Shown: one piece after another, positions 17,716-26,870 of the stretch | How the letters are laid out: every line of letters begins with the position of its first letter | How positions within the stretch are numbered: position 1 is the first letter of the stretch | Assembly: GCA_003725585.1 (NCBI GenBank) | Contig: RJMB01000003.1 | Location: 62,001-126,000 of the forward strand | Reading direction: 5' to 3' | Source of the DNA: Halostreptopolyspora alba | GTDB lineage: Bacteria; Actinomycetota; Actinomycetes; Streptosporangiales; Streptosporangiaceae | Length of the DNA stretch: 64,000 nucleotides | Program-made: the position numbers and the translations under genes | The notes under the pieces: model-generated | What the model was told of the DNA's origin: nothing | The model's input: only the letters and a program-made list of their open reading frames with translations | The model's database searches: none

Positions 17716-20331
17716 TCAGCCGAGGAAGGAATCGAGGGGGACGAGTATCCCCGCTCCCAGGGTGAGCAACCCGCCCGCCAGCACTGTGACCACCATCAGC
17801 AGAGAACCGGCCACCGAGAGCCGGTAGGACATGAGGCGGAGGCGCGACTTGCGTCGAGGCTGGGCGGCGGTCCGCCCCAGCAGGAACAGGGCGATCCCCA
17901 ACACAACCGGGAACCACCAGCCCTGCCCGATGTCGCCGGGGAGCAACCCGGTCACGTCGCGCGCCACCCCCGCCACCGCCGCGACCGGCGCGCTGTCACT
18001 GAACGCCAGCAGCCCCTGGTAAGTACCGAGAACCGCCTCACTCTCGGGGTAGAAACCCCCGGGAGGTAGCAGCGCCCGCCCGAGCCCCTCGACCAGACCC
18101 GCAACGCCGGCGGGGTAGGCGAAACGGCGGCACCGCCCCGCACCCATCGCCCGCTGGATCTGACGCATTCCCCGGTCGACACGGCGCTGCTCGCGCTCCT
18201 TCTTCCGCTGTGCCTGGGCTTGGCCGCGGTCAGGGAAGCGCGGTTGCTCCGGGTCGGGCGGTGGTTGGCCCCCGGCCTGGCCACGGGGGGAACCGCCGGG
18301 AAGGCGCTCACGCAGCCGGGACCAGCCGCCGCCCGCCGCGGAGGTGACACCGCGCCACCGTTGATGCCAACGCACCCGGCTCTGCTCGCGGTCGAGCCGC
18401 CGCTGGGCCGCTCCGTCCCGCAGAGCGCTCGGGAGCAGCAGGGTAGCGGTGACAATCGCGGCGTTGGTGGCCACCTCGCCGGACCGGCCACGGAGCGCGG
18501 CGCTTCGCTGCTCGTTCCACCACTCGGCGCGCGGGGCGTCGCTGCGGTGGGCCGGGTGCCAGGACTGCGCGCGCAGGTGCCGCCGCTTGCGGGAGGCCGA
18601 CTCGGGCTCCAGGACGAGTTCGGTGGCCTCGGCCCAGGCGCTGTCCCACTCGTAGGTGGCGGGAGCCGCCTCGGTGCCCTCGCGGGTCTCCGCCCGGACC
18701 ACCCGGTCCACGGTGGCCCGCACCCGCCGCATGATGAGCGGTACCTCGTGCTGCACCCGCTCCAGCAGCGCGCAGCGGTTGGTTCCCTCGGCGCGGCAGG
18801 CCGGATGGTCGCACCAGTGGCGGGCGGCGAGCCCGAGAGCGCCCAGCTCGATGGCCTCGCGCAGCACCGTGTGGCGGGTCGGCTCGCCGAGGGCCATGGC
18901 CAGCACCCCCTCGGCGCTGACGTCGTGTCCGCGGTAGCGGGGCGCCATGCCCGGGACGAACCGCGCCGCGAGCGCGCTGATCGCCACGTGTACACGCTCG
19001 GGTTCCTCGTCGAGGACCGTGAGATAGGCGCGATCGAAGGTGTAGTCGTTGGCCTCGCGGTCCAGCCACGTCCGAAGGGTCGGCCAGTGGGTGCGCAGCC
19101 AGACCTCCCCTTTGTCGGAGCGGTCCATGAGGTCGAACGCCAGGCTGGGCGGGTCGTCGTGTGAGACGTCGGCGAAGCTGATGGGCGCGTACCTGCGGGC
19201 TCTGACGATCCGCGGGCGTTCTCCGGCCAGCCACTGGCGCACCTCGTCGTAGCCCCACCGGGCGGAGGGGACCGGGGTGAGCAACCCCTGGGCCAGCAGC
19301 CGCCACTCCTCGTCGGGGATCGCCGAGACGTCGATCTCCCTGTTGCGGGCGGTGAGCCAGTTCTCCCCGAGCGTGGGGCGGCGTCCGGTCATCATCTCGT
19401 GTGCCATGACGCCCAGGGACCACCACGCGGCCGGTGCCTCCCGCCGACCCTCGATGACCTCGGGGGCCGCGTAGTCCTGGGTGACGGCCTGGCTCCCGTA
19501 GACCCTGCTCATCGTGGCCCGGACCGCGCCCCCGAAGTCGGTGAGGGCGAACACCGGCGGATCCGGCTTGCGGATCATCAGGTTCTCGGGTTTGACGTCG
19601 GTGTGGTTGTGCTGCAGCGAGTCCTGCCAGTGGTGCAGGCAGGCGGCCACCGCGGCCACGATGTCGCGGGCCCGCCCCTCGGGCAGTGGCGCCTCGTCGA
19701 TCACCGTGCGCAGTGATCCCTCGGCGAAGTACTCCTGCGCCTCCCAGGCGAGGTCCTCACCCCACGAGCTGCGCGCCGTACCGTAGCCGTGGATGGCCGG
19801 GGTGTAGGGGTCCGTGGCACCGCGGGCGCGCAGCCGGTCGAGCAGCTCGCGGTTGATGTCGTGGCCGGGGCGGTAGACCTTCAACGCGAGCTGGCGGTCG
19901 GGGGCGTCGAGCGGCTCGGCGAGGTAGACCACGGCCTCGCCCCCGGATCCGATGTGTCCCTGGACACGGTAGGACCGGCGCAGCTCCGCCGGGATCGCGT
20001 AGTCGAGTTCCCCGGCGGGGCCGACGACCACCCGCGACACCAGGCGCGGGAACCAGCCCAGGAGAGCGCTGGCGGGCTCGCGCCACCGTGACTCGCTCCC
20101 CGGCGGTCTCTCGGGGGAGGTTTCCGGGTGCCCGAGGCGCCGGGTGCGGTCGGGCCGCACGGTGGTGGGCGCGCCGTCGCCGGTTCCCCCTTCGTCGACG
20201 GCCCCTCTGCCCGGGCGCAGGATCTGGGTCACCCAGCGCGTGGGCTCACGACCCTCCTGGTCAGATCGGGTCGTGGCCGGTTCTATCCGCTGCGTGGGCG
20301 CGTTGGGATCCTCGGGTTCGGGTGTGACCAT
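17716..20331 (-). CDS. Ser/Thr protein kinase with large unknown C-terminal region and two membrane segments
   Basis: An 871-residue protein starting at ATG 20331. A Pro/Arg-rich head of about 120 residues precedes the kinase domain: glycine loop HIGSGGEAVVYLAE (127-139), lysine K151 in LALKVY, catalytic loop HTDVKPENL (D245; HTD replaces HRD), DFG 265-267 and APEV 289-292. From about residue 390 to 700 lies a helical region I do not recognise, rich in Trp and Arg, with a Cys/His cluster (ARHWCDHPACRAEGTNRCALLE). The end has two hydrophobic spans (WWFPVVLGIALFLLG and LSVAGSLLMVVTVLAGGLL). Catalytic residues look complete, so it is probably active and membrane-anchored. Confidence 0.8.
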   Translation of the reverse strand: MVTPEPEDPNAPTQRIEPATTRSDQEGREPTRWVTQILRPGRGAVDEGGTGDGAPTTVRPDRTRRLGHPETSPERPPGSESRWREPASALLGWFPRLVSRVVVGPAGELDYAIPAELRRSYRVQGHIGSGGEAVVYLAEPLDAPDRQLALKVYRPGHDINRELLDRLRARGATDPYTPAIHGYGTARSSWGEDLAWEAQEYFAEGSLRTVIDEAPLPEGRARDIVAAVAACLHHWQDSLQHNHTDVKPENLMIRKPDPPVFALTDFGGAVRATMSRVYGSQAVTQDYAAPEVIEGRREAPAAWWSLGVMAHEMMTGRRPTLGENWLTARNREIDVSAIPDEEWRLLAQGLLTPVPSARWGYDEVRQWLAGERPRIVRARRYAPISFADVSHDDPPSLAFDLMDRSDKGEVWLRTHWPTLRTWLDREANDYTFDRAYLTVLDEEPERVHVAISALAARFVPGMAPRYRGHDVSAEGVLAMALGEPTRHTVLREAIELGALGLAARHWCDHPACRAEGTNRCALLERVQHEVPLIMRRVRATVDRVVRAETREGTEAAPATYEWDSAWAEATELVLEPESASRKRRHLRAQSWHPAHRSDAPRAEWWNEQRSAALRGRSGEVATNAAIVTATLLLPSALRDGAAQRRLDREQSRVRWHQRWRGVTSAAGGGWSRLRERLPGGSPRGQAGGQPPPDPEQPRFPDRGQAQAQRKKEREQRRVDRGMRQIQRAMGAGRCRRFAYPAGVAGLVEGLGRALLPPGGFYPESEAVLGTYQGLLAFSDSAPVAAVAGVARDVTGLLPGDIGQGWWFPVVLGIALFLLGRTAAQPRRKSRLRLMSYRLSVAGSLLMVVTVLAGGLLTLGAGILVPLDSFLG

Positions 20332-20481
20332 CGCTGAAGGCAGGTCTCTCGGTGCTGGACTGTGGGCCGCGAGCCGTGGGACTCGGCCCCTTCTCCCACA
20401 GGTTAGGCGAGCGCGCGCCACCGACGGTTCCCGGACGTGCCCTGTTGTGGCCACGGCCGGTGTCGTTCGGGCTCGCCGGAG

Positions 20482-20802
20482 CTAGCCGGGGGGCTCCTGC
20501 TCCCCGTGAGGTGTGACACCGCCCCGCGCGCACGCCTCTTGGTACATCCGGACGACCTCTCGGCGGATCTGGGGGCGCTCGGTGACCGGGCTCGCCCAGG
20601 GGATCCGCAGAGGGGTCTCGACTCCGCCGACCGTGGCGACATAGTCCCCGCCGGCCTGGTCGACCCCGGTCATCCGGGCCGCGGTGGCGTTGGGGTATCC
20701 GCCGAGAACCCGACAGATGAGCAGGGTCTCCTCGGCGTGGTCGTCGTTCATGTGCGCGGTGACGGCCCGAACCACCTCGGGCGGGAACTCGGAGGCGGTC
20801 AC
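20482..20802 (-). CDS. DUF2470-domain protein
   Basis: A 106-residue protein if it starts at GTG 20802, with a weak GGCAGG site upstream. The sequence VVRAVTAHMNDDHAEETLLICRVLGG then ARMTGVDQAGGDYVATVGG matches the DUF2470 fold, known from the C-terminal part of haem-utilisation and split-barrel flavin proteins. Here the domain stands alone. It lies 150 bp upstream of the kinase gene on the same strand, with no clear terminator between them, and may share its transcript. Function unknown. Confidence 0.8.
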   Translation of the reverse strand: MTASEFPPEVVRAVTAHMNDDHAEETLLICRVLGGYPNATAARMTGVDQAGGDYVATVGGVETPLRIPWASPVTERPQIRREVVRMYQEACARGGVTPHGEQEPPG

Positions 20803-20890
20803 GGTCGCCCTGCCTTTCTCGTGAGCGGGGATGCGTGTCTCTCCCAGTGTGCATGGTGGCCGGGAGCCGCTCTCGTCGCGCGTCGGACAC

Positions 20891-20924
20891 GTGTGGGGCC
20901 GCCCCGCTCGGGGCGGTCCCACAC
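20891..20924 (-). terminator. Strong hairpin terminator after yceI
   Basis: GTGTGGGGCCGCCCC (20891-20905) pairs with GGGGCGGTCCCACAC (20910-20924): a 15-bp stem with one G-T wobble and a 4-nt loop. It lies 38 bp beyond the stop of the YceI-like gene in its direction of transcription, and upstream of the DUF2470 gene. No T tract, as usual here. Confidence 0.65.
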
Positions 20925-20962
20925 GCCCGTGCCGGAATGGGCCGGGCCGGTTCGGGTGCGCC

Positions 20963-21508
20963 TCAGGCGCCCTGGTGGGTGAACTCCGCGTCGATCTCGA
21001 TCTTGACCCGGTCGCCGACCACGACGCCGCCGGTCTCCATGGGCATCTCGATGTCGACGCCGAAAGCGGAACGGCTGATCTCGGTCTCGGCGTGGAACCC
21101 GCAGCGGTCCAGTCCCCACGGGTCCTTGGTGACGCCGTTGAACTCGAGGGTGAGGTCCACGGGCTGGGTGTTGCCCTTGATGGTCAGGTCACCGGTGAGG
21201 ACGAAGTCCTCGCCCGCCTGGCGCGTACCGGTGGAGACGAAGGTCCACTGCGGGTGGGTGGCCGATTCGAAGAAGTCGGCCGAGCGCAGGTGGTCGTCGC
21301 GCTGCTGGTTGTCCGTGTTGATCGAGTTGGCCTCGATCGTGGCGCGCACCGTGGCCTGGGTCGGGTCTTCGGGGACCGTGAGAGTGGCGTCGAACTTCTC
21401 GAACCGTCCGCGCACGCGGCTCACCATCATGTGCCGGACCGAGAAGCTGATCATGGAGTGCGTCGGGTCGATCTGCCAGGTCCCCGGAGCGAGTGTCTGC
21501 TCGGTCAT
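20963..21508 (-). CDS. YceI-family lipid-binding protein
   Basis: A 181-residue protein starting at ATG 21508 after a GGGGGAC ribosome site. It opens APGTWQIDPTHSMISFSVRHMMVSRVRGRF and continues with TVRATIEANSINTDNQQRDDHLRSADFF and LTGDLTIKGNTQPVDLTLEFNG, the diagnostic blocks of the YceI lipocalin-like barrel that binds polyisoprenoids or amphiphiles. No signal peptide is present, so this member is cytoplasmic. It is divergent from a MarR-type regulator across a palindrome, suggesting that regulator controls it. Confidence 0.9.
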   Translation of the reverse strand: MTEQTLAPGTWQIDPTHSMISFSVRHMMVSRVRGRFEKFDATLTVPEDPTQATVRATIEANSINTDNQQRDDHLRSADFFESATHPQWTFVSTGTRQAGEDFVLTGDLTIKGNTQPVDLTLEFNGVTKDPWGLDRCGFHAETEISRSAFGVDIEMPMETGGVVVGDRVKIEIDAEFTHQGA

Positions 21509-21601
21509 GGTGTCCCCCTCTGTCGCGATGGATGGCGTGGTTCTGGTGAACACGGCCCGGTCACTCTGGGTGATCCCGTGGTCACGATTAATGTGGAAAA
21601 A

Positions 21602-21615
21602 TCTTCCCGGGAAGA
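21602..21615. promoter_or_regulatory. 14-bp perfect palindrome between yceI and marR-type genes
   Basis: TCTTCCCGGGAAGA, a perfect palindrome, sits in an AT-rich 160-bp divergent gap between the YceI gene (start 21508, leftward) and the MarR gene (start 21669, rightward). It is the best candidate operator for the MarR protein, whose family binds palindromes of this size. Confidence 0.5.
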
Positions 21616-21655
21616 AAATACTGGGAAAGGGGACAGTGGTGCAACCGGGCCCGAG

Positions 21656-21668
21656 TACGATTGCCGTC
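21656..21668 (+). promoter_or_regulatory. -10 element, likely leaderless start of the MarR gene
   Basis: TACGAT at 21656-21661 lies 7 nt before ATG 21669, and there is no Shine-Dalgarno sequence. The palindrome at 21602-21615 lies just upstream of the expected -35 region. Confidence 0.4.
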
Positions 21669-22130
21669 ATGAGTGCGGCCAGCTGGCTCGATTCCGACGA
21701 ACAACGGGTCTGGCGTGCCTTTCTGCGAGTCAACTCCGTCATGCACGACGAGCTCGACCGCGATCTGCAACGCAAGCACGGGATGACGCTGGTGGAGTAC
21801 GGCATCCTGGTGCACCTGTCGGAGTCCGAGGGCAAACGCGAACGCATGAGCGGACTCGCCGACACCGTCATCGTCTCCAAGAGCCGGCTGTCCCACCAGG
21901 TGGCACGTCTCGAACGCGACGGGCTGGTGCGCCGTGAGACCTGCGAGGAGGACCGTCGCGGATCATGGGCCGTGCTCACCGAGTCCGGCGAGGCGGCGCT
22001 GCGCGCCGCGGCCCCCGACCACGTCACACGGGTGCGGGAATGCCTGTTCGACCAGCTCTCCGCCGAGCACATCGCCCAACTCCACGAGATCCTGAACGTC
22101 CTCGAGGCGGGGCTGAGCCGAGGGCGGTGA
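21669..22130 (+). CDS. MarR-family transcriptional regulator
   Basis: A 153-residue winged-helix protein. The dimerisation helix VWRAFLRVNSVMHDELDRDLQ is followed by MTLVEYGILVHLSES, the recognition region MSGLADTVIVSKSRLSHQVARLERDGLVRRE and the wing CEEDRRGSWAVLTESGEAAL, the classic MarR order. MarR proteins usually repress divergent genes and release DNA on binding an aromatic or oxidant signal. Here the divergent gene is the YceI-like protein with a palindrome between them. No sensing cysteine pair stands out. Confidence 0.9.
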   Translation: MSAASWLDSDEQRVWRAFLRVNSVMHDELDRDLQRKHGMTLVEYGILVHLSESEGKRERMSGLADTVIVSKSRLSHQVARLERDGLVRRETCEEDRRGSWAVLTESGEAALRAAAPDHVTRVRECLFDQLSAEHIAQLHEILNVLEAGLSRGR

Positions 22131-22199
22131 CCCGTCTCCGCCGGTTCTCGGCCCTGTCCTCCACCTACCGCGCTGGTGGGATCGGTAGAGTCACGTGAC

Positions 22200-22928
22200 G
22201 TGACCGGACCAACTATCATCGGCGCGCAGCGGTTCCGTGACGACGACGGCTCGGCCGACCCGCGGGTGCGCCAGACACTCGACGCCCACGCCCGGGGCAC
22301 CGCGGGCGACCGCCAGGTGCTCTCCGCCCTCGGGTCCTCCCGGCTACTGGTCCCAGTGGTCACCATGCCCGCCGACGGCGGCGCGGACGACCCGGACGAG
22401 GTGGGCGGCGAACCCGCCCACCGGGACCACGACACCGGTACCGAGGTCGCCCTACCGCTGATGCTCGGCGAGGACGGGCGGCGCGGGGTTCTCGCTTTCA
22501 CCGGCGTCGACACCATGCGCTCGTGGCGCTCGGATGCCAGACCGGTCCCGATCAGCACGGCCGACGCCTGCCGGGCGGCCCTCGACGAGAACGTCGACGC
22601 CCTGGTCGTCGACGTCGCGGGCCCAGTCAGCTACGCCGTCGAGGGCCACTTCCTCGCCACCCTCGCCGAACACGGCGAGATCCCGGAGCCCAAGGAGGAC
22701 CCCCAGGTCCTCGCGACGATCTACCGGATCACCCACACCGAGTTCGGTATCGAGCGCGTCCGGATCCACGAGTCCACACGCGCCGACATCGGGGTCCGTT
22801 TGGAGCTGGACCGGCGCGACAACGAATCGATGCGCCGCGTCGCCGACCGGATGACCACCGAACTCGCCCAGCTACTGCCGGGTGGGGTGGAACTGAGCGC
22901 CGTGGTACGCGCCAAACGCGGCGAATAA
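22200..22928 (+). CDS. SseB-domain protein
   Basis: A 242-residue protein starting at GTG 22200, which lies 8 nt after a TAGAGT -10-like hexamer (22186-22191). The pattern SRLLVPVVTMPADG, then EVALPLMLGEDGRRGVLAFTGVDTMRSWRSDARPVPISTADACRAAL, matches the SseB N-terminal domain common in actinobacteria. The C-terminal about 90 residues (HFLATLAEHGEIPEPKEDPQVL onward, including ADRMTTELAQLLPGGVELSAVV) look like the companion domain found in two-domain SseB proteins. Function poorly known. It is downstream of the MarR gene but probably has its own promoter. Confidence 0.75.
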   Translation: MTGPTIIGAQRFRDDDGSADPRVRQTLDAHARGTAGDRQVLSALGSSRLLVPVVTMPADGGADDPDEVGGEPAHRDHDTGTEVALPLMLGEDGRRGVLAFTGVDTMRSWRSDARPVPISTADACRAALDENVDALVVDVAGPVSYAVEGHFLATLAEHGEIPEPKEDPQVLATIYRITHTEFGIERVRIHESTRADIGVRLELDRRDNESMRRVADRMTTELAQLLPGGVELSAVVRAKRGE

Positions 22929-23014
22929 CGGGCGAGCACGCCGGCCGTCACCGACCGACCGAGCCCGCGGGGGCCGCTGCCGCGACAGCCCACGATCCGG
23001 TATGTTTTGAGCTC

Positions 23015-23815
23015 ATGCCGCCCCTCACCACGCTCGCTCTGACGGCCGGACTCGCACTGCTCGGCGCGCTGGCCGGAGCGGCGGCCGGACGTGTCATACC
23101 GCTGTTCTCCCGCCATGAGCCCGAACCGGACGACGAGTCCGGGCCGCCGCCGCCCACATGCCCCCACTGCGGCACCGAGGTGCCCTGGCCCCGGTGGGCA
23201 CCCCTGCCCCCACGGTTCCTGGGTAACGCCGGATGCCAGGTCTGCGAGCGGCGGGTGCGCGCCCCCGCCGTAACCCCGTGGTTGGCCGCGCTGCTTGTTG
23301 GGATACTCGCGTTCACGAGTGTGGACCGTTCAGTGACGGAGATCGTCGCGTTCTCCGCCTTCGCGATCTGGGGCGCGCTGCTCACCGTGGTGGACGCCCG
23401 GGTCCACCGGTTGCCCAACCGGTTGGTGCTGACCTTCTACCCCGTGGCGCTCGCGCTGCTCGGCCTGGCCACGTTGACCACACCCGACACCACCGATCGA
23501 CTCGTCAGCGCCCTTGTCGGCATGGCGGGGCTCGCGGCGTTCTACTGGGTGCTCTGGTTCATCTATCCCGCGGGGATGGGGTGGGGCGACGTCAAGATGG
23601 CGGGGCTGCTCGGGCTCTTCCTCGGCTGGGGCGGCCTGGGCAGTGTGGTCTCCGGCACGTTCCTGGCGTTCCTGTTCTCCGCGACGTTCGGCCTCACCCT
23701 GATGGCGTTGGGCCGGGCCAACCGCAAGACCGCGATCCCGTTCGGGCCGTTCATGATCCTCGGGGCGTTCGCCGTCATCACCGCCGGTGACCCGCTCCCA
23801 CTGCTGCTGGAATGA
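23015..23815 (+). CDS. Prepilin peptidase (A24 family)
   Basis: A 266-residue polytopic membrane aspartyl protease that trims, and in full-length members methylates, type IV prepilin-like leaders. Zinc-type cysteine pairs CPHCG and CQVCERR lie at about 47-75. The two catalytic aspartates are in TVVDARVHRLPNRLV and in GMGWGDVKMAGLLG (the GxGDxK motif). Hydrophobic spans fill the C-terminal two-thirds. A TATGTT -10-like hexamer lies 8 nt before ATG 23015 with no ribosome site. It sits next to aroC, as in many actinobacteria; no pilus genes are in the window. Confidence 0.92.
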   Translation: MPPLTTLALTAGLALLGALAGAAAGRVIPLFSRHEPEPDDESGPPPPTCPHCGTEVPWPRWAPLPPRFLGNAGCQVCERRVRAPAVTPWLAALLVGILAFTSVDRSVTEIVAFSAFAIWGALLTVVDARVHRLPNRLVLTFYPVALALLGLATLTTPDTTDRLVSALVGMAGLAAFYWVLWFIYPAGMGWGDVKMAGLLGLFLGWGGLGSVVSGTFLAFLFSATFGLTLMALGRANRKTAIPFGPFMILGAFAVITAGDPLPLLLE

Positions 23816-23858
23816 GGACGGTGTGTCATCACCTCCGGGAACATGAAAAGATCGACCC

Positions 23859-25037
23859 ATGATGCGCTGGCTGACCGCGGGAGAGTCACACGGCCCGTCA
23901 CTTGTCGCGATCCTCGAGGGCGTACCGGCGGGAGTCGGTGTCACCACCGACGACCTCGCCGCGGCACTGCGCCGACGACGCGCGGGGTACGGCCGGGGCG
24001 CCCGGATGAAGTTCGAGCAGGACCAGGTCACCGTCGTCGGGGGAGTGCGGCACGGGGTCACCCTGGGAGGCCCGGTCGCCATCCAGGTGGCCAACTCCGA
24101 GTGGCCCAAGTGGGAGCGGGTCATGTCGCCCGACCCGGTCCCCGAGGAGGAGCTCGACGGCCTGGCGCGCAACGCGCCCCTCACACGGCCCCGCCCCGGG
24201 CACGCCGACCTCGTGGGGATGCAGAAGTTCGGCCATGAGGAGGCCCGGCCCGTCCTGGAGCGCGCCAGCGCGCGGGAAACCGCCGCCCGCGTCGCGATCG
24301 GCGAGGTCGCCCGCCGGTTCTGCCGCCAGGCGCTGGGCGTGGAGATCCTCAGCCATCTCGTGTCCATGGGCGGCATCGACGTCCCCGATGACACGCTGCC
24401 CGGGCCGGAGGACCTCGACCGCGTCGACGCCGACCCGGTCCGGTGTTTCGACCCCGACACCAGCGCCCGCATGGTGGCCGAGGTCGACGACACCAAGAAG
24501 GCGGGCGACACGCTCGGGGGCGTCGTGGAGGTGCTCGCCTACGGCCTACCCCCCGGAATGGGCAGCCACGTGCACTGGGACCGCCGGCTCGACTCCCGGC
24601 TGGCCGGGGCGCTCATGGGGATCCAGGCGATCAAGGGCGTGGAACTGGGCGACGGTTTCCGCACCGCCGCGCGCCGAGGTTCGGCCGCCCACGACGAGAT
24701 CGACCCCGGCGACGGTGGGGTCAGCCGCCGAACCAACCGCGCGGGCGGTGTCGAGGGAGGCATGACCACCGGGGAGCCGCTGCGGGTGCGCGCCGCGATG
24801 AAGCCGATCGCCACGGTCCCGCGCGCCCTCGACACCGTCGACGTGTCCAGTGGCGAGTCGGCCCAGGCCCACCACCAGCGCAGCGACGTCACGGCAGTGC
24901 CCGCGGCCGGTGTCGTCGCCGAGTCCATGGTCGCGCTGGTGCTCGCCGAGACGGCACTGGAGAAGTTCGGGGGCGACTCCGTCACCGAGACAAGCCGCAA
25001 CCTGCGGGGGTACCTTGACGGTCTGGCCATCGAGTAG
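23859..25037 (+). CDS. aroC: Chorismate synthase
   Basis: A 392-residue enzyme that forms chorismate from EPSP with reduced FMN, the last step of the shikimate pathway. The signatures are intact: [24 protein letters not shown] at the start, [22 protein letters not shown] near 107-128, [20 protein letters not shown], and [38 protein letters not shown]. The two adjacent ATG codons at 23859 and 23862 leave the exact start uncertain; the first matches the family N-terminus. It heads the aroC-aroK-aroB group with 37 bp to aroK. Confidence 0.96.
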   Translation: MMRWLTAGESHGPSLVAILEGVPAGVGVTTDDLAAALRRRRAGYGRGARMKFEQDQVTVVGGVRHGVTLGGPVAIQVANSEWPKWERVMSPDPVPEEELDGLARNAPLTRPRPGHADLVGMQKFGHEEARPVLERASARETAARVAIGEVARRFCRQALGVEILSHLVSMGGIDVPDDTLPGPEDLDRVDADPVRCFDPDTSARMVAEVDDTKKAGDTLGGVVEVLAYGLPPGMGSHVHWDRRLDSRLAGALMGIQAIKGVELGDGFRTAARRGSAAHDEIDPGDGGVSRRTNRAGGVEGGMTTGEPLRVRAAMKPIATVPRALDTVDVSSGESAQAHHQRSDVTAVPAAGVVAESMVALVLAETALEKFGGDSVTETSRNLRGYLDGLAIE

Positions 25038-25074
25038 CGATTCGCGAGACGCCGCTGTCACGGAGAAGGACACC

Positions 25075-25593
25075 ATGAGCACACCGATCGCCGTCCTCGT
25101 GGGCGCGCCCGGATCCGGCAAGTCCACGGTCGGCCCGGCCCTGGCCCGGCGGTTGGGCGTCGAGTTCACCGACACGGACACCGAGGTGGAGGCACGGGCG
25201 GGCAAGCCGATCGGTGACATCTTCCTGGAGGACGGTGAGGAGGCGTTTCGCGCTCTGGAGCGGAAGGTCGTCGAGTGGGCGCTCACCAGTCACACCGGCG
25301 TGCTCGCGTTGGGTGGCGGTTCCGTGCTGGACGCCCAGACCCGCGACGACCTCGCGACGCACCACGTCGTGTACCTCCAGGTGGAGTTCTCCGACGCGGC
25401 CAAGCGGGTCGGCATGGACCAGGCGCGTCCGTTGCTGGCGGGGAACCCGCGGACCAAGCTGCGCAAGCTGCTCGAGGAACGCCTGCCGGTCTACGAGAGC
25501 GTGGCCAGGCACACCGTGTCGACCAGTGGCTACCACCCCGAAGAGGTCGTCGACAGTATCGTCGAGGCGCTCCCCGCGGACGGCCAGCGGTGA
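25075..25593 (+). CDS. aroK: Shikimate kinase
   Basis: A 172-residue P-loop kinase phosphorylating shikimate at the 3-hydroxyl with ATP. The Walker A loop is GAPGSGKST (10-18), where family members more often have GxMGxGKST. EFTDTDTEVEARAGKPIGDIF holds the substrate-binding aspartate, and VLALGGGSVLDAQTR the GGG motif. The lid arginine lies in DQARPLLAG. A GGAGAAGGA ribosome site precedes ATG 25075. Its TGA overlaps the aroB start (GTGA). Confidence 0.95.
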   Translation: MSTPIAVLVGAPGSGKSTVGPALARRLGVEFTDTDTEVEARAGKPIGDIFLEDGEEAFRALERKVVEWALTSHTGVLALGGGSVLDAQTRDDLATHHVVYLQVEFSDAAKRVGMDQARPLLAGNPRTKLRKLLEERLPVYESVARHTVSTSGYHPEEVVDSIVEALPADGQR

Positions 25594-26666
25594 CGGCGCG
25601 GCGGATCGAGGTCGGGGGCTCCCACCCCTACGACGTCGTGGTGGGCAGTGGTGTCTTCGGTGAGCTGTCCCGGCAGGTCGGACCGAGTGCCGCCCGGGTC
25701 GCCGTCATCCGTCCCGACGGTCTGGGCGAGGTGGCGCGTCCCGCGCTGCGGGCGCTCGAGGCGGCCGGTCACACCGTGCACGACATGAGGGTCCCCGACG
25801 GGGAGGCCGCGAAGAACGTCACCGTGGCGGCCGACCTGTGGGAACGTCTCGGCCGCGCCGGGTTCACCCGGACCGACGCTGTGGTCGGCGTCGGCGGCGG
25901 GGCGACGACCGACCTCGCCGGGTTCGTCGCCGCCACCTGGCTGCGCGGCGTCAACGTCGTGCTCGTCCCTACCACGCTGCTGGGAATGGTCGACGCGGCG
26001 GTTGGTGGAAAGACGGGCATCAACACCGCCGAAGGCAAGAACCTGGTCGGGGCGTTTCACCCCCCGGTCGGTGTGCTGTGCGACATCGCGACGCTGCCGA
26101 GCCTGCCCACCGCCGACTACATCGGCGGCCTGGCCGAGATCGTCAAAGCCGGCTTCATCGCGGACCCGGTGATCCTCGACCGGATCGAGAAGGATCCCGA
26201 CGGTGCCACCCGGCCCGAGGGGCGTCACACGCGCGAGCTGGTCGAGCGCGCCATCGCGGTCAAGGCCGAGGTGGTCTCGGGGGACCTCCGCGAGAGTGGC
26301 CGGCGGGAGATGCTGAACTACGGCCACACCCTGGGCCACGCCATCGAGCGGGTGGAGAACTACACGTTCCGGCACGGCTACGCCGTCGCCATCGGCATGG
26401 TCTACGCCGCCGAGCTGGCCCACGTCAACGGCCGGATCGACGCCGAGACCGTGCGACGGCACCGCTCGATCCTCACGTCGGTGGGCCTGCCCACCGCCTA
26501 CTCCGGTGAGGCGTGGCGCGAGCTTCGCGAGACCATGCGGGTGGACAAGAAGGCACGCGGCACCACCCTGCGTTTCGTCGTCCTCGACGACATTGGCGAA
26601 CCCACGATCCTGGCCGACCCACCGGAGGAGACGCTCGACGCGGCCTACAACGCGGTGAGTGTGTGA
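25590..26666 (+). CDS. aroB: 3-dehydroquinate synthase
   Basis: A 358-residue NAD- and zinc-dependent enzyme converting DAHP to 3-dehydroquinate. The start GTG overlaps the aroK stop by 4 bp, so the two are translationally coupled. The NAD-binding region VVGVGGGATTDLAGFVAATW, the signature VPTTLLGMVDAAVGGKTGINTAEGKNLVGAFHPP, and the metal ligands in YGHTLGHAIERVENYTFRHGYAVAIGM are all present. Length is normal. A separate promoter for efp probably follows, so this may be the last gene of the aro operon. Confidence 0.96.
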   Translation: MTARRIEVGGSHPYDVVVGSGVFGELSRQVGPSAARVAVIRPDGLGEVARPALRALEAAGHTVHDMRVPDGEAAKNVTVAADLWERLGRAGFTRTDAVVGVGGGATTDLAGFVAATWLRGVNVVLVPTTLLGMVDAAVGGKTGINTAEGKNLVGAFHPPVGVLCDIATLPSLPTADYIGGLAEIVKAGFIADPVILDRIEKDPDGATRPEGRHTRELVERAIAVKAEVVSGDLRESGRREMLNYGHTLGHAIERVENYTFRHGYAVAIGMVYAAELAHVNGRIDAETVRRHRSILTSVGLPTAYSGEAWRELRETMRVDKKARGTTLRFVVLDDIGEPTILADPPEETLDAAYNAVSV

Positions 26667-26689
26667 ACGCTGCCGCGCTCGGAACACAC

Positions 26690-26695
26690 TAGACT
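26690..26695 (+). promoter_or_regulatory. -10 element upstream of efp
   Basis: TAGACT at 26690-26695, 24 bp past the aroB stop, is a good actinomycete -10 hexamer and would give an efp leader of about 170 nt. No matching -35 element was recognised. Confidence 0.35.
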
Positions 26696-26870
26696 GCGGG
26701 GTACGACCGGCGTCGGCGCATTGGGACTGTCCCCGGACAGCAGGATGCCGCTGGCCGGGATCCTCGATCGCCGCACCGGCCACCCGGGACTCCCGGGATG
26801 CCGCGCGGCCGTGGGGCCGGCCCCGACGACCGACACCAACCGTGCCCGACCTCTGGGAGAGACGACCGAA

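Noticed and set aside
17716-20331. Kinase locus as part of a phage-defence system
   Set aside because: No partner nuclease, sensor or toxin gene adjoins it, and the neighbours (mutarotase, DUF2470, YceI) are not defence genes.
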